64,000 nt of DNA from Nematostella vectensis. Taxonomy: Eukaryota > Cnidaria > Anthozoa > Actiniaria > Edwardsiidae. The notes below the pieces were generated by a model. That model had not been told where the DNA came from, did no database searches, and was given only the letters and a program-made list of their open reading frames with translations. Below are positions 35,901 to 50,900 of this stretch, piece by piece. Within the stretch, counting starts at the first letter, position 1. Each line of letters begins with the position of its first letter. The position numbers and the translations under genes were made by a program. The stretch lies in assembly GCF_932526225.1 (NCBI RefSeq), contig NC_064043.1, positions 16,366,085 to 16,430,084 on the forward strand, written 5' to 3'.

Positions 35901-38900
35901 AGGGTTCCTTTCTCATAAGGGTTCGTGTTAACAGGGTTTCTTTCCCTTGAAGGTTCGTGTTAACAGGGTTCCTTTCCCTTGAGTGCTCGTGTTAACAGGG
36001 TTGTTTTCCCTTGATGGTTCATCTTAATGGGGTTTCTTTTCCTTAAGTGTTCGTGTTAACAGGGTTTCTTTTCCTTGATGGTTCGGGTTAACAGGGTCCC
36101 TTACCCTTGAATGTTCGTGTTAACAGGGTTTCTTTCCCTCGAGGGTTCATGTTAACAGGGTTTCTTTCCCTTGGCGGTTCGTGTTAACAGGATTCCTTTC
36201 CCTCGAGGGTTCGTGTTAACAGGGTTCCTTTCCCATGAGGGTTCATGTTAACAGGGTTCCTTTCCCTTGACGGTTCGTGTTAAAAGGGTTTCTTTCCCTT
36301 GAGGGTTCGTTCTAAAAGAGTTCCGTTTCGGTCCCGTTTTAAGCACATCTGTACATGTCGTCAATAATTTTGTCTGCTTTAAGAGTGCAGTTTGGCAATA
36401 AAAACAATGTGCGGGTTTGCCTAGTTGTGATACAAATGCGAGTAAACTATTACTCCCAGCCAGGGCCTATTGCTGAGGTGTATGTTTCGTGTTTCAGCTG
36501 GCAAAAAGCGCCCTCTGTCAAATCCCGGGGAACTGACTAACGACCCTGAGCATCCTCCCGTTCCTGTCGACAACTTCGCCAAACACGTCCACAAACTGCA
36601 CAAGTCGGACGACCGTGGATTCATGATCGAGTATAACGTGAGTCTGTTGTCTTAAACAGACAACTGACTTTGCCACTGCGCATAGGTTGCCAGAAACTAA
36701 TTATTTTGTAGTAATCTATTTGAACATTGCCTTATGTACATGCGGTATGGTCTGTTTTGAATTGCTACATTAATGTCGACAGGGAAAAGCTATATTGCAT
36801 CAAAGTGCCAAATAGAGGTGCTAATACAAATAGATGGTATACTATTTTGGTCACCTCATGTGATTTGCTTGCACTATATGTTCTTCCCTCATGGTCATCG
36901 CATCTGATTTGCCTGTGCTATATGGTCTTCCCATATGGTCATGTCATCTGATTTGCTTTGCGCTATATGGTCTTGCTGCATGGTCATCTCATCTGATGAT
37001 TGTGCTATATGGTCTTCCTGCATGGTCATCTCATCTGATTTGCTTTGCGCTATATGGTCTTGCTGCATGGTCATCTCATCTGATTTGCTTGTGCTGGATG
37101 GTCTTCCTGCATGGTCATCTCATCTGATTTGCTTCCGCTATATGTTCTTCCTGCATCGTCCCCTCATCTGATTGTCTTGTGCTATATGGTATTCCCATAT
37201 GGTCCCCTCATCTGATTGTCTTGTGCTATATGGTATTCCCATATGGTCCCCTCATCTGATTGTCTTGTGCTATATGGTCTTTCCATATGGTCCCCTCATC
37301 TGATTGTCTTGTGCTATATGGTCTTCCCATATGGTCCCCTCATCTGATTGTCTTGTGCTATATGGTATTCCCATATGGTCCCCTCATCTGATTGTCTTGT
37401 GCTATATGGTATTCCCATATGGTCCCCTCATCTGATTGTCTTGTGCTATATGGTCTTTCCATATGGTCCCCTCATCTGATTGTCTTGTGCTATATGGTAT
37501 TCCCATATGGTCCCCTCATCTGATTGTCTTGTGCTATATGGTATTCCCATATGGTCCCCTCTTCTGATTGTCATTGTCATCTCATCTGATTTGCTTGTGC
37601 TATATGGTCTTCCTACATGGTCATCTCATCTGATTTGCTTTTGCTATATTGTTTTCCTGCATGGTCACCTCATCTGATTGTCTTGTGCTATATGGTCTTT
37701 CCATATGGTCACCTCATCTGATTGTCTTGTGCTATATGGTATTCCCATATGGTCCCCTCATCTGATTGTCTTGTGCTATATGGTATTCCCATATGGTCCC
37801 CTCATCTGATTGTCTTGTGCTATATGGTATTCCCATATGGTCCCCTCATCTGATTGTCTTGTGCTATATGGTATTTCCATATGGTCCCCTCATCTGATTG
37901 TCTTGTGCTATATGGTACTCCCATATGGTCCCCTCATCTGATTGTCTTGTGCTATATGGTATTCCCATATGGTCCCCTCATCTGATTGTCTTGTGCTATA
38001 TGGTATTACCATATGGTCCCCTCATCTGATTGTCTTGTGCTATATGGTCTTCCTACATGGTCATCTCATCTGATTTGCTTGTGCTGGATGGTCTTACTGC
38101 ATGGTCATCTCATCTGATTGTCTTGTGCTATATCTGTATGCTGCTGATTTTTGTCATTTTGCCGCCCACAGAAGCTGGACGCCGGTCGAGAGTTCCCTTG
38201 TGATGTTGCGTATAACTCGGATAACAAGGCCAAGAATAGATACGGGAATATTGTAGCATGTGAGTATAACCACACATCAGGCCGCCGTGTAAATAAGGGG
38301 GAGCTTTTACCATCAAAGTATAACCAGAGAACAAGTGGCTGGTTTATTTCTTTTTTATCAACCCTCAGTCTGATTAATTAAATAGGAAAATGATAAAGAT
38401 TAGCTAAAGAAAGGGGGACTGGAGAGTGAAAGATAAATATATTTGTTGACATATATTCTTGTTACTGAGAACTTTGACTGTGATGATATTTCATGTGAAA
38501 AAGTGATTGTTTAAGAAATATGAGGCAGTTTTCCAGAGAATATACATTTGTATAGCAACTATGGTTAAGCGATTAAGAGCGCTACTCCGTAAGCTTCAGA
38601 CTATGGCCGGACAGGCAGGTTCACGGATTTCGCTCAAATTTTATTTTCTAAGGTAGTTTAGGGTCCTATTTGCAAAACTGGCATTTTTGGCTCAAAATAT
38701 GTTTTTCTCTGGAAATGCCGGCCAGCGGCCATTTTGGCATATTTTCACTCATTTTTGATACTCGCTCGGCTCAAAATCGACAAGTTTGCGCCTCGCCCTG
38801 TGTCTTGCATCAAAATGTTTGCCCAAAATGATTATATTCGTCGGAAAGCATGTTATCTAGTCTACCTTCAGACCAAAAGCCAGTGTCAGAAAATAAATTT

Positions 38901-41900
38901 ATCCACTTTGAATCGTCTTCGCAAATACAGCGATTTGGGGGCTTTGACAAAGTGCTCAAAATAGGCAATATTGACAGGATAATATCTCCAATGCGAGGAG
39001 GGCCCACACATCATACTAACCGGGAAATTAAACCTTTTTCCTAGTAGATTGAATAAATAAAGTAAAATTGCTGGGGACTGATGATGCACGCCGAGACAAG
39101 GCTATCCAGTTTGGGTTGGTCGGCGATGCTTTTGCATGTTAATTAGGGTATATGCTAATGAGGGGACATAATTCAGAGGGAGTTTCAATGTGTTTTAAAC
39201 TTAAGAAAATAGGATTCTAATCTTTATTTTGTAATGTGATGATGGCTAAAGAAGTATATATATTTTATAGAGTGAAGAAGTTTATCAAGGGAGTTATTTC
39301 TAATACAATATACAATATATACAATATATTCCACAATATTGTCCTTTTTGGTCGCCGCCCGCCTCCAGAACTGGTACCGCATGTTTTTTGTATTCATAGT
39401 CTCTGACAGTAATACCACTAAAATTTAGTCAATTTACGCGCCAGCTCAAAATGAAGCAGCGCTTGGAAACCCTTTCAATTCTCGTGCAGTTCAATTGTCT
39501 GAGTGTGTGAATATTTTTCCCACCCGCGAAAAATATTATCGCACGCATTCTCTGATTGGCCTAAGTTCGTGAGCAACATATTATTTTATTTCTTGTTATA
39601 GCTTGAGTATGTCTCAAGTTTTATTTTATCGAAATCATGAAGAAAAATTCTCCCAATGCAGACTTTATGGCGTCTAGTTTTTAGAATATATTTAGCATTC
39701 TAGAGCTTGACTAATTTTCATACTAATTAGCAATCTCAACATCCCAAAATGACTTTGGGGTTCTACGTACAATTAAATCACAGCATTCTCTTCTTATATA
39801 AACCCTTTTTAAAAGCTAACCCCGAAGAAGTCTTAGTAAAGACGAAAATTTGTCAGAGTCGAATTCCAATTTTTGGTGTATTGTGACCTTTTTAATAAGC
39901 CATGTATTGGAGGAAACCCATAGCAAAATATACATTTTGTAATAAAAAAGGACTGCAATGAGATGAAAGAATCAAATTGTTTTAAAGGTGGTTTTGACGA
40001 GACGTACATACGCCGACAAGTTGTTTGTCATTTTTTAGCTGAGTAAGAAGATATTGTGTTTTTTTTTTTTGCGCGAAATGAATAGTGCTTGTGGCTTCAG
40101 TTCGCTTGTTGGTAGCGCAGACGAATGTGGATCCAGCTACGACATAGCTGAGTATGTGAGGCTAGAGTCTTGTAACAGGGACCTCAGGGCCCATCTGAGA
40201 GAATTACAAGTGGGTCAGGGGAACAGCGATCTGATGGAATTTCAGCTTATACTAGCAAGAGCGGGTAATGTATAAATCCGTAATGGGACTCGTTGGTGAA
40301 AGCCAGGCGCAACGCGTTGTAGTGTACCATCTGATTTGAGTGGCCATACCCGAGATAGCACCAAGGGAGAGCGAGGAGTGAATGTAGAACAATCCAAAAA
40401 AGTGTATGAAGCAACGGGAATCCTTGTTGCCGTAGGCTCCCTTAAGTAAAAAAAAACCGTAATAAATGAAAATGAATATAAATAATATATGAAATGTCAC
40501 CATATATATTGTACAATCTATAATAAATATGTTCCACACAGGTATTTGCCGAGATTGTAGGACTGCTATCGACAGAATTGGCGATTAATGCTGCACCGAA
40601 GAAATTGAATTCGTGACACCGGTGCGTATAGACGTTAAAACTTTTTGCATCGTGTGTGTCTTGGGGGGAGCTCTGGAAGGCAGTAGTGCAGTCAGACAAA
40701 CTCTGAGTGAACACAGAGTGCAAAGAGAGCGCAAACAGTGAATATCTACGAGCGCTTGCAGAGGCGTACACAAACGCCCCGACTAGTAATGTAAGACGCC
40801 AGGTTTTGTCGATCATTGCCGACATCTTCACACCCGCAGATCAGAAAGTTCATCCCTGGGCTATCCAAATACATGTTTTGTAAGGCAAGGGAACATTGTC
40901 TGATGTGTGGACGCGGAACTCTGCAGAATCCTGAACCGAATACCCGAGTCCTTATGTCATACAGGACGTGCCATTCGGTCAAAGAGAGATGAAATTATCG
41001 TCGGGAGAAGTTCTTTCTGCCCCAAATGTGATCCGAGTCTCTGTGAATGAGAAAATCGAGGAGCAGTACCTAGCCTACAGTGAGGAGTGCAAAGTGGACA
41101 CGCTGAGTAGGAGCATCCTCAGGCGGGTGCTTACGACCTGCAGCGCATCATTCAGCTTGCAAGGGCTAGACAACTTTGCCGCGGACGGGAATAAGGGATT
41201 TGATGACCTCTTGCAAATAGTAGACAAGCTGGATGAGCTAGGAGCAGTAGATGGACAACTGAAGAGGAAGCTGAAAGAAGGACGAAATTACCTGAAGGGG
41301 GACTACAAGGTAACACCGATACGTATGTACATAAAGGACAGACCATTAGACAAAAAAAAAATGCTGTATGGGAAAAAGCAAATAAAAAACACATGCACAC
41401 TCAATCCTTGGCAAATTTCTCCTCCAAAATCCGAAACCACCTGGCACCCGTGGAACCCCTCTCTGTCTCGACATGCTTTCCACACTCACACTCAAGGGTC
41501 AACCTGTTTTATATTAAAGGTGTACTAACCTAACGCTCAGCATTTTATTTGTTTTGGTGTACAGATCCACTGCACACCTAGCTCAGATATCCTGATCACT
41601 GCAGTCATTACACGTTAAGGACTCCGCATTCCAGACTACATGAAGCCACGACCACAATTTGAGGTGTGAACGTTGTGAAGCTCTAAAAAGCACTCTTATC
41701 GAGGTTGAAAATGCCGTCAAGCAAGTAGGCCTCGACTCCTAGTATGAAAAAGACGACCTGCTTATCGGGAAGCAATCAACTCAATCAACAATTGGAAGGC
41801 TCACTAATTGCGCATGATTCACCAAGACCAAGCGCGTCTTGACATATTAGACGAATTAGACGAAACGTGCGCTTTATTGTTACAAGACTAGTCGATGAAA

Positions 41901-44900
41901 TTCCTGCCAAGACAGTACTACGAGTCGCAGGGAGAATGGTTCGCTAAGAGGGCATTGTCTTGGCACATCACAGTACTAAAAAAATGATGAACAGCTGCAA
42001 ACGCAAACGTTTGTCCATGCAGTAGATGAGTGTGCCCAGGACAGTGCTTGCGAGGTGGCCCTGATGGAGCACATTCTCACTACCATCCACAGAGAGAATC
42101 CTGAGACCAGGCATGTGTTTTACCGTCAAGATAACGCAGGGTGTTACCATACCCTCACCACGATCGCCGCCTGCCCTCTTTTCAGCAGACAGACCGGTAT
42201 TACGATACGGAGGATGGACTTCTCCGATCCACAAGGGGGCAAGGGTTAATGCGACAGGATGGCTGCAACCGTGAGGAATCACGTGCGGGCTTTCATCAAT
42301 GAAGGTCATAACGTAAGCAACATGACAGAGTTCAAAGCTGCCATGCTATCCCACGGAGGTATGACATGATCATTATCGTTTCAACTATCCATGTGAACCA
42401 CCATCCATCATTCACCATTCCAAGAGGAAGGTAAAAAACCCTTAACTCATAACATAAGCGCCCACCATCCATCATTCACCATTTTTACGCTAAAAGCGCA
42501 CATACATGTACTCGTGCTTATTTCATGTGATTCATGCATTTATTTCAGAACTGCAGGTCTATAACACACATGGTAGCAGTGATAAGCATGTAATCGCTGT
42601 ATCGAGTAAATCACGTGATGAAGAGTTTGGCAATGAGGAGAGCGACAAAGATGTTAGTGGAGAGCGACAAAGATGTTAGTGGAGAGCGACAAGAGTTGGA
42701 CGATGCGCAGAGCGACGAAGATGGTAGAGTGGAAGAGGTATGCAAACCTAAGCTGTTTTCATGTGGTAATGATGGTTGTGTTAAAGTCTTCCAAAGATAC
42801 TCGTCGATGGCCAACCACATGGCGTACGAGAAATGCCAATACAAAGAAGCAAGGGAGACTCTGATCGATAGAGCGAAGATAGGCTATACCGAGAGGCTTG
42901 TGGGTAACCAGACCAGCACCCTGACAGGCACAGAGAATGCAGGGGAGCGGCAGCCCCCCATAGGCGTCCAGACATGGGATGGGCCCTCAGAAAGAAGAAG
43001 CCTACCAAGCCGTTTAGTGATCAACAAAAGGCGTTTCTCGAAGAAAAATTCCAGATTGGCCAGGCAACAGGGCGGGAACAGGACCCCGCGACGGTGAGTC
43101 GTCAAATGAGGCTTGCCAGAAATGACGACGGTGTTCGGGTATTTTGCCCTGACGAAGTGCTCACATGCTCACAAATCCAAGGCTACTTTTCCCGAAGGGC
43201 GCGCTTCTCAAACCAGAACGGAGAAGATTATCAGCGGGAACAGAGGATGCATTGGTTGCTGTTACCCGATGTGCTGAGGACGCAGCCACGCCAGCCCATC
43301 CGCTCGAATATGCAGGACACAATCTATGTGACCTTGTAGCCAAACAAAAACTGACAAAACTAAAACTTTCGGAGCTTAAAAATGCTTGCGCATTTTATGA
43401 CATCGAGGTCGTCGCATCAAGAAGTAAGTCGCCATACATGATTGCTATCGAGAAACTGGCTCCAGGCTGCAAATGTGAGGCTTGTGCAAAAGAACTTTAG
43501 GTACGCTTAGTATTGACAGTCAGTGCTTTATCTACATGTTTCACCTCACGCGTTAGAGGGTCCTTAGCGAAGGCGAGATGGCACAATGGGTCGGGTCTGC
43601 ATATAGAACTGGAAATCTGGAATATTTTTGGTTTGTGCGAGATCAATGTGGTCGGATGGCCAGGAAGAGGGCGGATGGGCGGATGGCCGCAAGGAAGAGG
43701 AAATTGACCCATTTTTCTCTTAAATCTTATCATGTAAGCCTGTCGTTTTCGCTTTGATATCCCCTCGACTTTAGAAACTTGCATTATATGCGTTCTGGCC
43801 GCAGTGTGGAGATCTTGTAAAGACAGCACAGAAATGAAGTAAAAATCTCATTGCTTTTCTGTTGGGCTCTTAATAGTTAAATAACAATGCTCTACCCCTT
43901 TAAAATATGCCATTCGTTATCAGTTTTGGCTAAAACGAAAAATATATTCTAAATTTGAAGTTTAAAATACATTGAAACACCATCTGAATAATTTCCCCTA
44001 ATTAGCATATGCCCTAGTTAATATGCAAAAAAAAAAAACGCCGACCAACCCAAACTGGATAGCCTTGTCTCGGCGCGAATCATCAGTCCCCAGCAATTTT
44101 ACTTTATTTATTCAATCTACTAGGATAAAGGTTTAATTTCCCGGTTAGAACGATTTGTGGGTCCTCCTCGCATTAGAGATATTATCCTGTCAATATTGCC
44201 TATTTTGAGCACTTTGTCAAAGCCCCCAAATCGCTGTATTTGCAAAGACGATTCAAACAGGATAAATTTATTTTCTGGCACTTGCTTTTGGTCTGAAGGA
44301 AGACTAGATAACATGCTTTTGCCCATCATTATGGGCAAACATTTTGATGCAAGACACAAAGCGAAAACTTGTCGATTTTGAGTCGAGCGAGTATCAAAAA
44401 TGAGTGAAAATATGCCAAAATGGCCGCTTGTCGGCATTTCCTAAGAAAGATTTTTTTTGAGCCAGAAATGCCAGTTTTGCAAATAGGACCCTAAACTACC
44501 TTAGAAAATAAAATTTGAGCGGTATCCGTGAACCTGCCTGTCCGGCCTTAGCGCTCTTAACATTTAAAATCCTAATATAGACAAAAATTTTTATGTTGGA
44601 ACTGAACAACAATAGCTTCTAAGCGCACAAACGTTAAACAAATCAAATGGAATCCATCGATATCACTTTGTTCTTAGCCAAAAATTGCTATATTTTGCCA
44701 TTTAATTCTTTAGAAAGCCTGCCTTTTATTTAGTACATTTTATAAATTAAGATTGCTTCGAACATTGTTTTTAACAGATGACCACTCAAGAGTTGTACTT
44801 AACGAAATCGAGAATGTCCGTGGATCCGACTACATCAACGCCTCTCACATTGACGTAAGTCTTACAACGACTTGAGTAAGGCAAAAGCATATGTCACGCA

Positions 44901-47900
44901 ATAACATCAGTGAAGCAAAAAACGTGTGTAAACATGAAAGAATGTGTGTTATACAATGACTCACGTGTCGCTAGCCACGATATATGAATAACGTGTCAGT
45001 CACGATGTTGTATGAATAACGTGTCATTAGCCACGATGTTGTATGGATAACGTGTCATTAGCCACGATGTTGTATACATAACGTGCCGTTAGCCATGGTG
45101 TTGTATGGATAACGTGTCATTAGCCACGATGTTGTATGAATAACGTGTCATAAGCCACGATGTTGTATGAATAACGTGTCATAAGCCATGATGTTGTATG
45201 AATAACGTGTCATAAGCCACGATGTTGTATGGATAACGTGTTATTAGCCACGATGTTGTATGAATAACGTGTCGTTAGCCACGATGTTGTATGGATAACG
45301 TGTTATTAGCCACGATGTTGTATGGATAACGTGTTATTAGCCACGATGTTGTATGGATAACGTGTCGTTAGCCACGATGTTGTATGGATAACGTGTTATT
45401 AGCCACGATGTTGTATGGATAACGTGTTATTAGCCACGATGTTGTATACATAACGTGCCGTTAGCCATGGTGTTGTATGGATAACGTGTCATTAGCCACG
45501 ATGTTGTATGAATAACGTGTCATTAGCCACGATGTTGTATGCTTAGGTGCTTAGGGTGACTACTCCCCACGGCTCTGGTCACCTAATTCCTGTATAACTA
45601 CCTTCACGTGGTGCACCTGTCTTAGACAAAATGTTATACCAGGGACCGAACCAGGGACGGTATATTCCCTTCTGGGCAGATGGAGCCTGTCAGCCTTGGT
45701 AGGCAATCCATCTAGGGATTTGCTCACCCGAGTCACAGAAAAGACTGCTATGGCGGATCAGGCAGAAGATGCCCACTTTGGGTTAAATGGCTGAGAAGGC
45801 GTTGCAGCAAGGCACCGTGGAATGCTTAGGGCGTGACAGAGCACTACAGACGTCACGGCCATCACACTGCGGCCAAGGAGGTCACCAGCCGTGACGACTC
45901 TTCGTACCACTGGATTCTGGCTTCTGCGGCAGAGAGAGTGGGATTGCCCCTGTGCAACGGCTTTTCCACTATAATATCTTTCTCGCACAGGTTTCGTTGT
46001 ACTTTCATCTTATTATCTTTCTTCATCTTACTTCTTCAATAAGCCCTACGGCGATGGGGGATTGGCGAAAGCAACAGGTGGAGGTGAACACTGGGAGTTG
46101 TAGTCAAAAACCTGCACGTAGGCGGCCATGGACAGATGGTCGCTCTTTTTCTGTACCCAGGGCAGCAGACAAGTTCGGCAGCATCCATGGCGACTGAGCA
46201 GCCCTCTTCAGGACAGCACTGCTCACCCTAGTGAGGGAGGGACCTAGAAAAGTTGGTCTAAACATTGCCTGCCCTACTGCATCTGGCCAGCAAGCCGCGG
46301 CTGGCAGATCATCCATCTATGCGGTCGAAGCGATAGAAGAAAAAATAAACTACTCTTAGGAGCATGGAATGTCCGTACCCTTATGGACAGAGGAATCATA
46401 AGACCCCAAAGGAGAACAGCTCTAGTTGCCAAAGAACTAGCACGCTACAACATCGACATCGCAGCTTTGAGCGAGACCCGCCTCGCCGATGAAGGTTCTC
46501 TTACAGAACAGACCAGCGGTTACACTATCTTTTGGAAAGGGAAGGCCGCACACGAAGACAGGATCCACGGGGTTGGACTGGCTATTAGGACAAGTCTACT
46601 GAAAGAACTTCCAGACTTACCTACAGGTGTCAACGAAAGGCTGATGAAGTTACGTCTACCTCTCTGTTACAAGCGCTATGCAACAATCATCAGCGCATAT
46701 GCTCCCACCCTCACGAGCCCAGAGGAGACAATCGAGCAGTTTTATGACGACCTCAGTTCCATCCTGAGCTCTGTTCCCGTCGGTGATAAGATCATCCTGC
46801 TCGGAGACTTAAACGCCCGAGTTGGTCGGGACTACGAACGATGGGATGGAGTGCTAGGAAGACACGGCGTTGGCAAGATGAATAACAACGGCCTCCTACT
46901 GTTAAGCAAGTGTGCGGAGTACGATCTGGTCATCACCAACACTGTGTTCAGAATGGCAGACAAGTTCAAGACGACCTGGATGCATCCAAGATCAAAACAG
47001 TGGCATCTCATAGACTTTGTTATCGTCCGCCAGCGTGACATCCAGGATGTCCACGTCACCAGAGCCATGCGAGGAGCGGAATGCTGGACAGATCACCGCC
47101 TAGTCCGCTGCACTCTGAAACTTCACATTGCGCCACGTCACCCAAAGCGTCCAAAGCTTGTGCGCACGCCCTTCAACACAGCCAGACTCCAACAGCCTTC
47201 CTACCTACAGAAGTTCCAGAACAGCCTGAATGAGAAGCTGACTGCAAACGGGCCTTTGTCTGGAGATCCAAAGGAGAAGTGGAACCAGTTCAGAGATGTA
47301 GTCACCGAGACAGCAAAGACAGCTCTTGGCCCAAAGACGCGGAAACACCAGGATTGGTTCGACGAGAACAACGAAGCAATTGAAAATCTACTTGCCAGAA
47401 AGAACAAGGCATTCATGGAATGGCAAAACGATCCGAGCTCCGCTGCAAAGAAAGACAGATTTAAGTCCTTACAGTACTTGGCTCAGCAGGAAATAAGAAC
47501 AATGCGTGACCAGTGGTGGAAGAAGAAGGCCGAAGAGATTCAAGGCTTTGCAGACTCTAACAACTCGAAACATTTCTTTAGCTCCCTCAAAACAGTCTGC
47601 GGTCCATCGAAATCTGGTTCCGCTCCCTTGCTGTCAGCAGACGGAGCCACGCTCATCAAGGACAAAACTGCAATCAACATGAGGTGGAGGGAACACTTTA
47701 GTCAACTTCTCAATCGCCCGTCGTCAGTAGACCAGTCTGCACTTGACCAAATCCCTCAACAGCTACTAATCGAGGAACTCAGCGATCCCCCATCCATGGA
47801 GGAACTCACGAAGGCCATCAAGCAAATGTCATCTGGGAAAGCTGCAGGCAAGGACGGTATACCAGCGGAGGTATACAAGGCCCTTAGCGATGAGGCCCTG

Positions 47901-50900
47901 TACGCTTTTCACAGCGTCCTGATCAGCATCTGGGACGAGGAAGTAATGCCTGCCGACCTACGTGATGCATCAATAGTCGCCCTGTACAAGAACAAAGGCA
48001 CTCGCACAGTGTGCGAAAATCACAGGGGTATATCCCTTCTCACAATCGCCGGAAAAATCCTCGCCCGCATCATGCTGAACAGGCTGATTCCATCCGTTGC
48101 AGAGAAAAACCTCCCTGAGTCACAGTGCGGCTTCCGCCCTGGTAGATGCACAGTTGACATGGTATTTACAGTAAGACAGATCCAGGAGAAGTGCCTTGAG
48201 CAGAATATGAACCTCTACGCAGTCTTCATCGACCTCACCAAAGCTTTCGACACCGTCAACCGCGAAGCATTGTGGATTATCCTCAGTAAGCTTGGATGCC
48301 CTGCAAAGTTTACAACCTTGATTAGGCTGTTCCACGACGACATGACGGGTGAAGTCCTGTCCGATGGTGAGCCCTCTGAGAGCTTCAGTATCTCCAACGG
48401 TGTGAAACAAGGCTGTGTGCTTGCTCCAGTGTTGTTCAATCTCTTCTTCACCCAGGTACTGCTTCACGCTGTGCGAGACCTTGACCTTGGTGTCTACATC
48501 AGGTACCGGCTGGACGGCTCACTGTTTGACCTGCGACGTCTTACGGCCATGACAAAGACCATGGAAAGGCTTATACTTGATGCCCTGTTCGCCGACGACT
48601 GCGCGCTGATGGCTCACCAGGAGAATCATCTACAGACTATCGTGGACAAGTTCTCTGAAGCATCAAAGTTGTTCGGTCTGAAAATCAGTCTTAGTAAGAC
48701 GGAAGTTCTCCTTCAACCCGCACCAGACAGTATCCCCCAGCAGCCATGCATAACCATCGATGGCACACAGCTGAAGAATGTCGACTCATTCGTGTACCTG
48801 GGCAGCACCATCTCCAACGACAACACACTGGACAAAGAGATTGCGGCCAGGATCCAGAAAGCGAGCCATGCATTGGGAAAACTCCGTACCAAAGTCTTAC
48901 AACATCAGGACATTCGCCTGTCAACAAAGCTGAAGGTTTATAATGCTATCGTCCTCCCGTCACTACTATACGGCTGCGAGACCTGGACCCTTTACTGTAG
49001 ACATATCAAGAAGCTGGAGCGATTCCACACACGCTCTCTGCGGGCAATCATGCGCATACGCTGGCAGGACCGCATTACAAACCTCGAAGTCCTAGACAGA
49101 GCTGACACCACAAGCATTGAAGCCAAGATACTCCAAGCCCAGCTTCGTTGGTCTGGCCACGTCATTCGCATGGAGGAGTCAAGAATTCCACGGCAGGTGC
49201 TTTACAGTGAGCTAGCGTCTGGTTACCGCAAGAAGGGTCGCCCAAAGAAGAGGTACAAAGACAACCTCAAATCCAACCTCAAATGGACAAGTCTCCTACC
49301 TCGACAGCTCGAGGCGGCGGCGTCCAATAGAACTTGCTGGCGTGCCCTCACAAGTAATGCGGTGCAGTCCTTTGAGGGTGACCGTCGTAGTCGCCTTACG
49401 GCTGCACGTCACCGGCGTCACCGAGCTGCTTCTGCCTCTGTCCCGACAACTGGCGTCCCATGCCCCATCTGCAACCGCATCTGTGCATCGGACTTTGGTC
49501 TGCGTAGCCACATGCGTGTCCACAAATAAGATGAGATTCAACGTATCGTCTTCCTCGGCTCGAGAGACAACCATGATGATGATGAACGTGTCATAAGCCA
49601 CGGTGTTGTATGAATAACGTGTCATTAGCCACGATGTTGTATGGATAACGTGTTATTAGCCACGATGTTGTATGGATAACGTGTCATTAGCCACGATGTT
49701 GTATGAATAACGTGTCATAAGCCACGATGTTGTATGGATAACGTGTTATTAGCCACGATGTTGTATGAATAACGTGTCATAAGCCATGATGTTGTATGAA
49801 TAACGTGTCATAAGCCACGATGTTGTATGGATAACGTGTTATTAGCCACGATGTTGTATGAATAACGTGTCATTAGCCACGATGTTGTATGGATAACGTG
49901 TTATTAGCCACGATGTTGTATGGATAACGTGTCATTAGCCACGATGTTGTATGAATAACGTGTCATAAGCCACGATGTTGTATGGATAACGTGTCATAAG
50001 CCACGATGTTGTATGAATAACGTGTCATAAGCCACGATGTTGTATGAATAACGTGTCATAAGCCACGATGTTGTATAAATAACGTGTCATTAGCCACGAT
50101 GTTGTATGGATAACGTGTCGTTAGCCACGATGTTGTATGGATAACGTGTTATTAGCCACGATGTTGTATGAATAACGTGTCGTTAGCCACGATGTTGTAT
50201 GGATAACGTGTTATTAGCCATGGTGTTGTATGGATAACGTGTCATTAGCCACGATGTTGTATGAATAACGTGTCATAAGCCACGATGTTGTATGAATAAC
50301 GTGTCATAAGCCATGATGTTGTATGAATAACGTGTCATAAGCCACGATGTTGTATGGATAACGTGTTATTAGCCACGATGTTGTATGAATAACGTGTCGT
50401 TAGCCACGATGTTGTATGGATAACGTGTTATTAGCCAGGATGTTGTATGAATAACGTGTTATTAGCCACGATGTTGTATGGATAACGTGTCATTAGCCAC
50501 GATGTTGTATGGATAACGTGTCACTAGTCGCGATGTTGTATGGATAACGTGTCGTTAGCCACGATGTTGTATGGATAACGTGTTATTAGCCACGATGTTG
50601 TATGGATAACGTGTCATTAGCCACGATGTTGTATGAATAACGTGTCATAAGCCACGATGTTGTATGGATAACGTGTTATTAGCCACGATGTTGTATGGAT
50701 AACGTGTCATTAGCCACGATGTTGTATGAATAACGTGTCATAAGCCACGATGTTGTATGGATAACGTGTTATTAACCACGATGTTGTATGAATAACGTGT
50801 CATAAGCCATGATGTTGTATGAATAACGTGTCATAAGCCACGATGTTGTATGGATAACGTGTTATTAGCCACGATGTTGTATGAATAACGTGTCATTAGC

